A DNA stretch of 64,000 nucleotides from Heligmosomoides polygyrus polygyrus. Taxonomy: Eukaryota > Nematoda > Chromadorea > Rhabditida > Heligmosomidae. The first letter of the stretch is position 1, and the number at the start of each line of letters is the position of its first letter. Shown in pieces: positions 63,594-64,000 of this stretch. The notes under the pieces were generated by a model, which saw only the letters and a program-made list of their open reading frames with translations, searched no databases and was not told where the DNA came from. The stretch spans positions 19,971,706 through 20,035,705 of the forward strand of contig OX377204.1 in assembly GCA_947396885.1 (NCBI GenBank), read 5' to 3'. The position numbers and the translations under genes are program-made.

Positions 63594-63825
63594 GTATGTC
63601 TACATTTTTGAGAAGACTTCTAGCGTTGTTAGACTTGTTCTGGGAACTCATCGGCTGAGTTGCTCACGAACAATAAACATTAAAAGCGCCTTCAGTGCCA
63701 CAACATCAATTTCAATTTTCAATTTGAATGGTTACAACAAATTTAATTTGGTTACAACAAAGCTTCAGCACATTTCTTACTGCTACAACCAAGGATGGTG
63801 TACAAAACTATCGTAAAAAAAAGAG

Positions 63826-63951
63826 TGGCCCATATTTGCGGGAGAGAACACGCCAAAGCAATCAGGAATTGGATAGGCTTACCATCCAATGGGCGTGTAG
63901 GTCGATGCTCTGATTGGCTGGTGTGTTGTTGCCTCCACATATCGTAGGCCA
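63826..63951. mobile_element. Small MITE, related to 5724-5878
   Basis: Inverted arms: TGGCCCATATTTGCGGGAG...GAACACGCCAAAGCAATCA and CTGATTGGCTGGTGTGTTG...CATATCGTAGGCCA. It shares the GATTGGCTGG(C/T)G(C/T)GTTGT core with the element upstream of the gene. Confidence 0.65.
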
Positions 63952-64000
63952 CACTATGTAACTACTTTTCCCTCTTTCTGCTCCAACCAGCGTTTCTGCT

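Noticed and set aside
63991..64000. Start of a next exon after an AG at 63990
   Set aside because: Only ten bases follow and they do not resemble a linker; not supportable.

Overview
The window is nuclear DNA of a nematode, most likely a strongylid (clade V, hookworm-like) parasite. The reasons are AT-rich introns ending in TTTCAG, exons that splice in strict phase, RTE, CR1, Penelope and mariner elements of nematode type, many tRNA-derived repeats, and a gene built from the nematode C6 domain. The species is inferred and was not tested.

The main content is one very large plus-strand gene. It starts at a probable trans-splice acceptor (AG at 6143-6144, ATG at 6149) and is still open at the right edge. 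I could assemble 26 exons between 6145 and 63593. One of them (9739-9795) is tentative. They join in frame to about 1547 codons. The protein begins with a signal peptide and a thrombospondin-type-1-like module. It continues with Pro/Ser/Thr-rich mucin-like linkers and six C6 domains (four cysteines in a first exon, two plus an invariant Trp in a second). Every C6 domain is split by an intron at the same place (four codons after the fourth cysteine, phase 0). Every linker exon is phase 1-1, so the gene is a chain of interchangeable modules. It should encode a secreted or surface glycoprotein; the function is unknown.

Most of the rest is mobile DNA, lying upstream of the gene or inside its introns. 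Region 1-6144 is upstream and holds a tRNA-like fold-back (360-1055), a hAT-like MITE with an 8-bp target duplication (1315-2782), a second fold-back (3420-4637) and SINE pieces. Intron 2 holds a long fold-back (6830-8660) with another nested inside it. Intron 5 (9796-17706) holds a 5'-truncated RTE, a dead mariner and a truncated CR1. Intron 6 holds a two-ORF CR1 element that looks intact. Intron 9 holds a LINE remnant, a dead mariner and palindromic tRNA-like repeats. Intron 14 holds a mariner remnant, SINEs and a fold-back tipped with perfect hairpins. Intron 22 (9.9 kb) holds an apparently complete RTE element with a 17-bp target duplication, a Penelope-like remnant with a GIY-YIG domain and hammerhead-like motifs, and a CR1 element with one frameshift. 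Introns 24 and 25 hold a mariner-type MITE and a deleted mariner.

The two observations most worth following are the modular six-C6 mucin-like gene and the recurrent arrangement in which tRNA-like sequences (A box and B box) sit head to head in both arms of unrelated fold-back elements.
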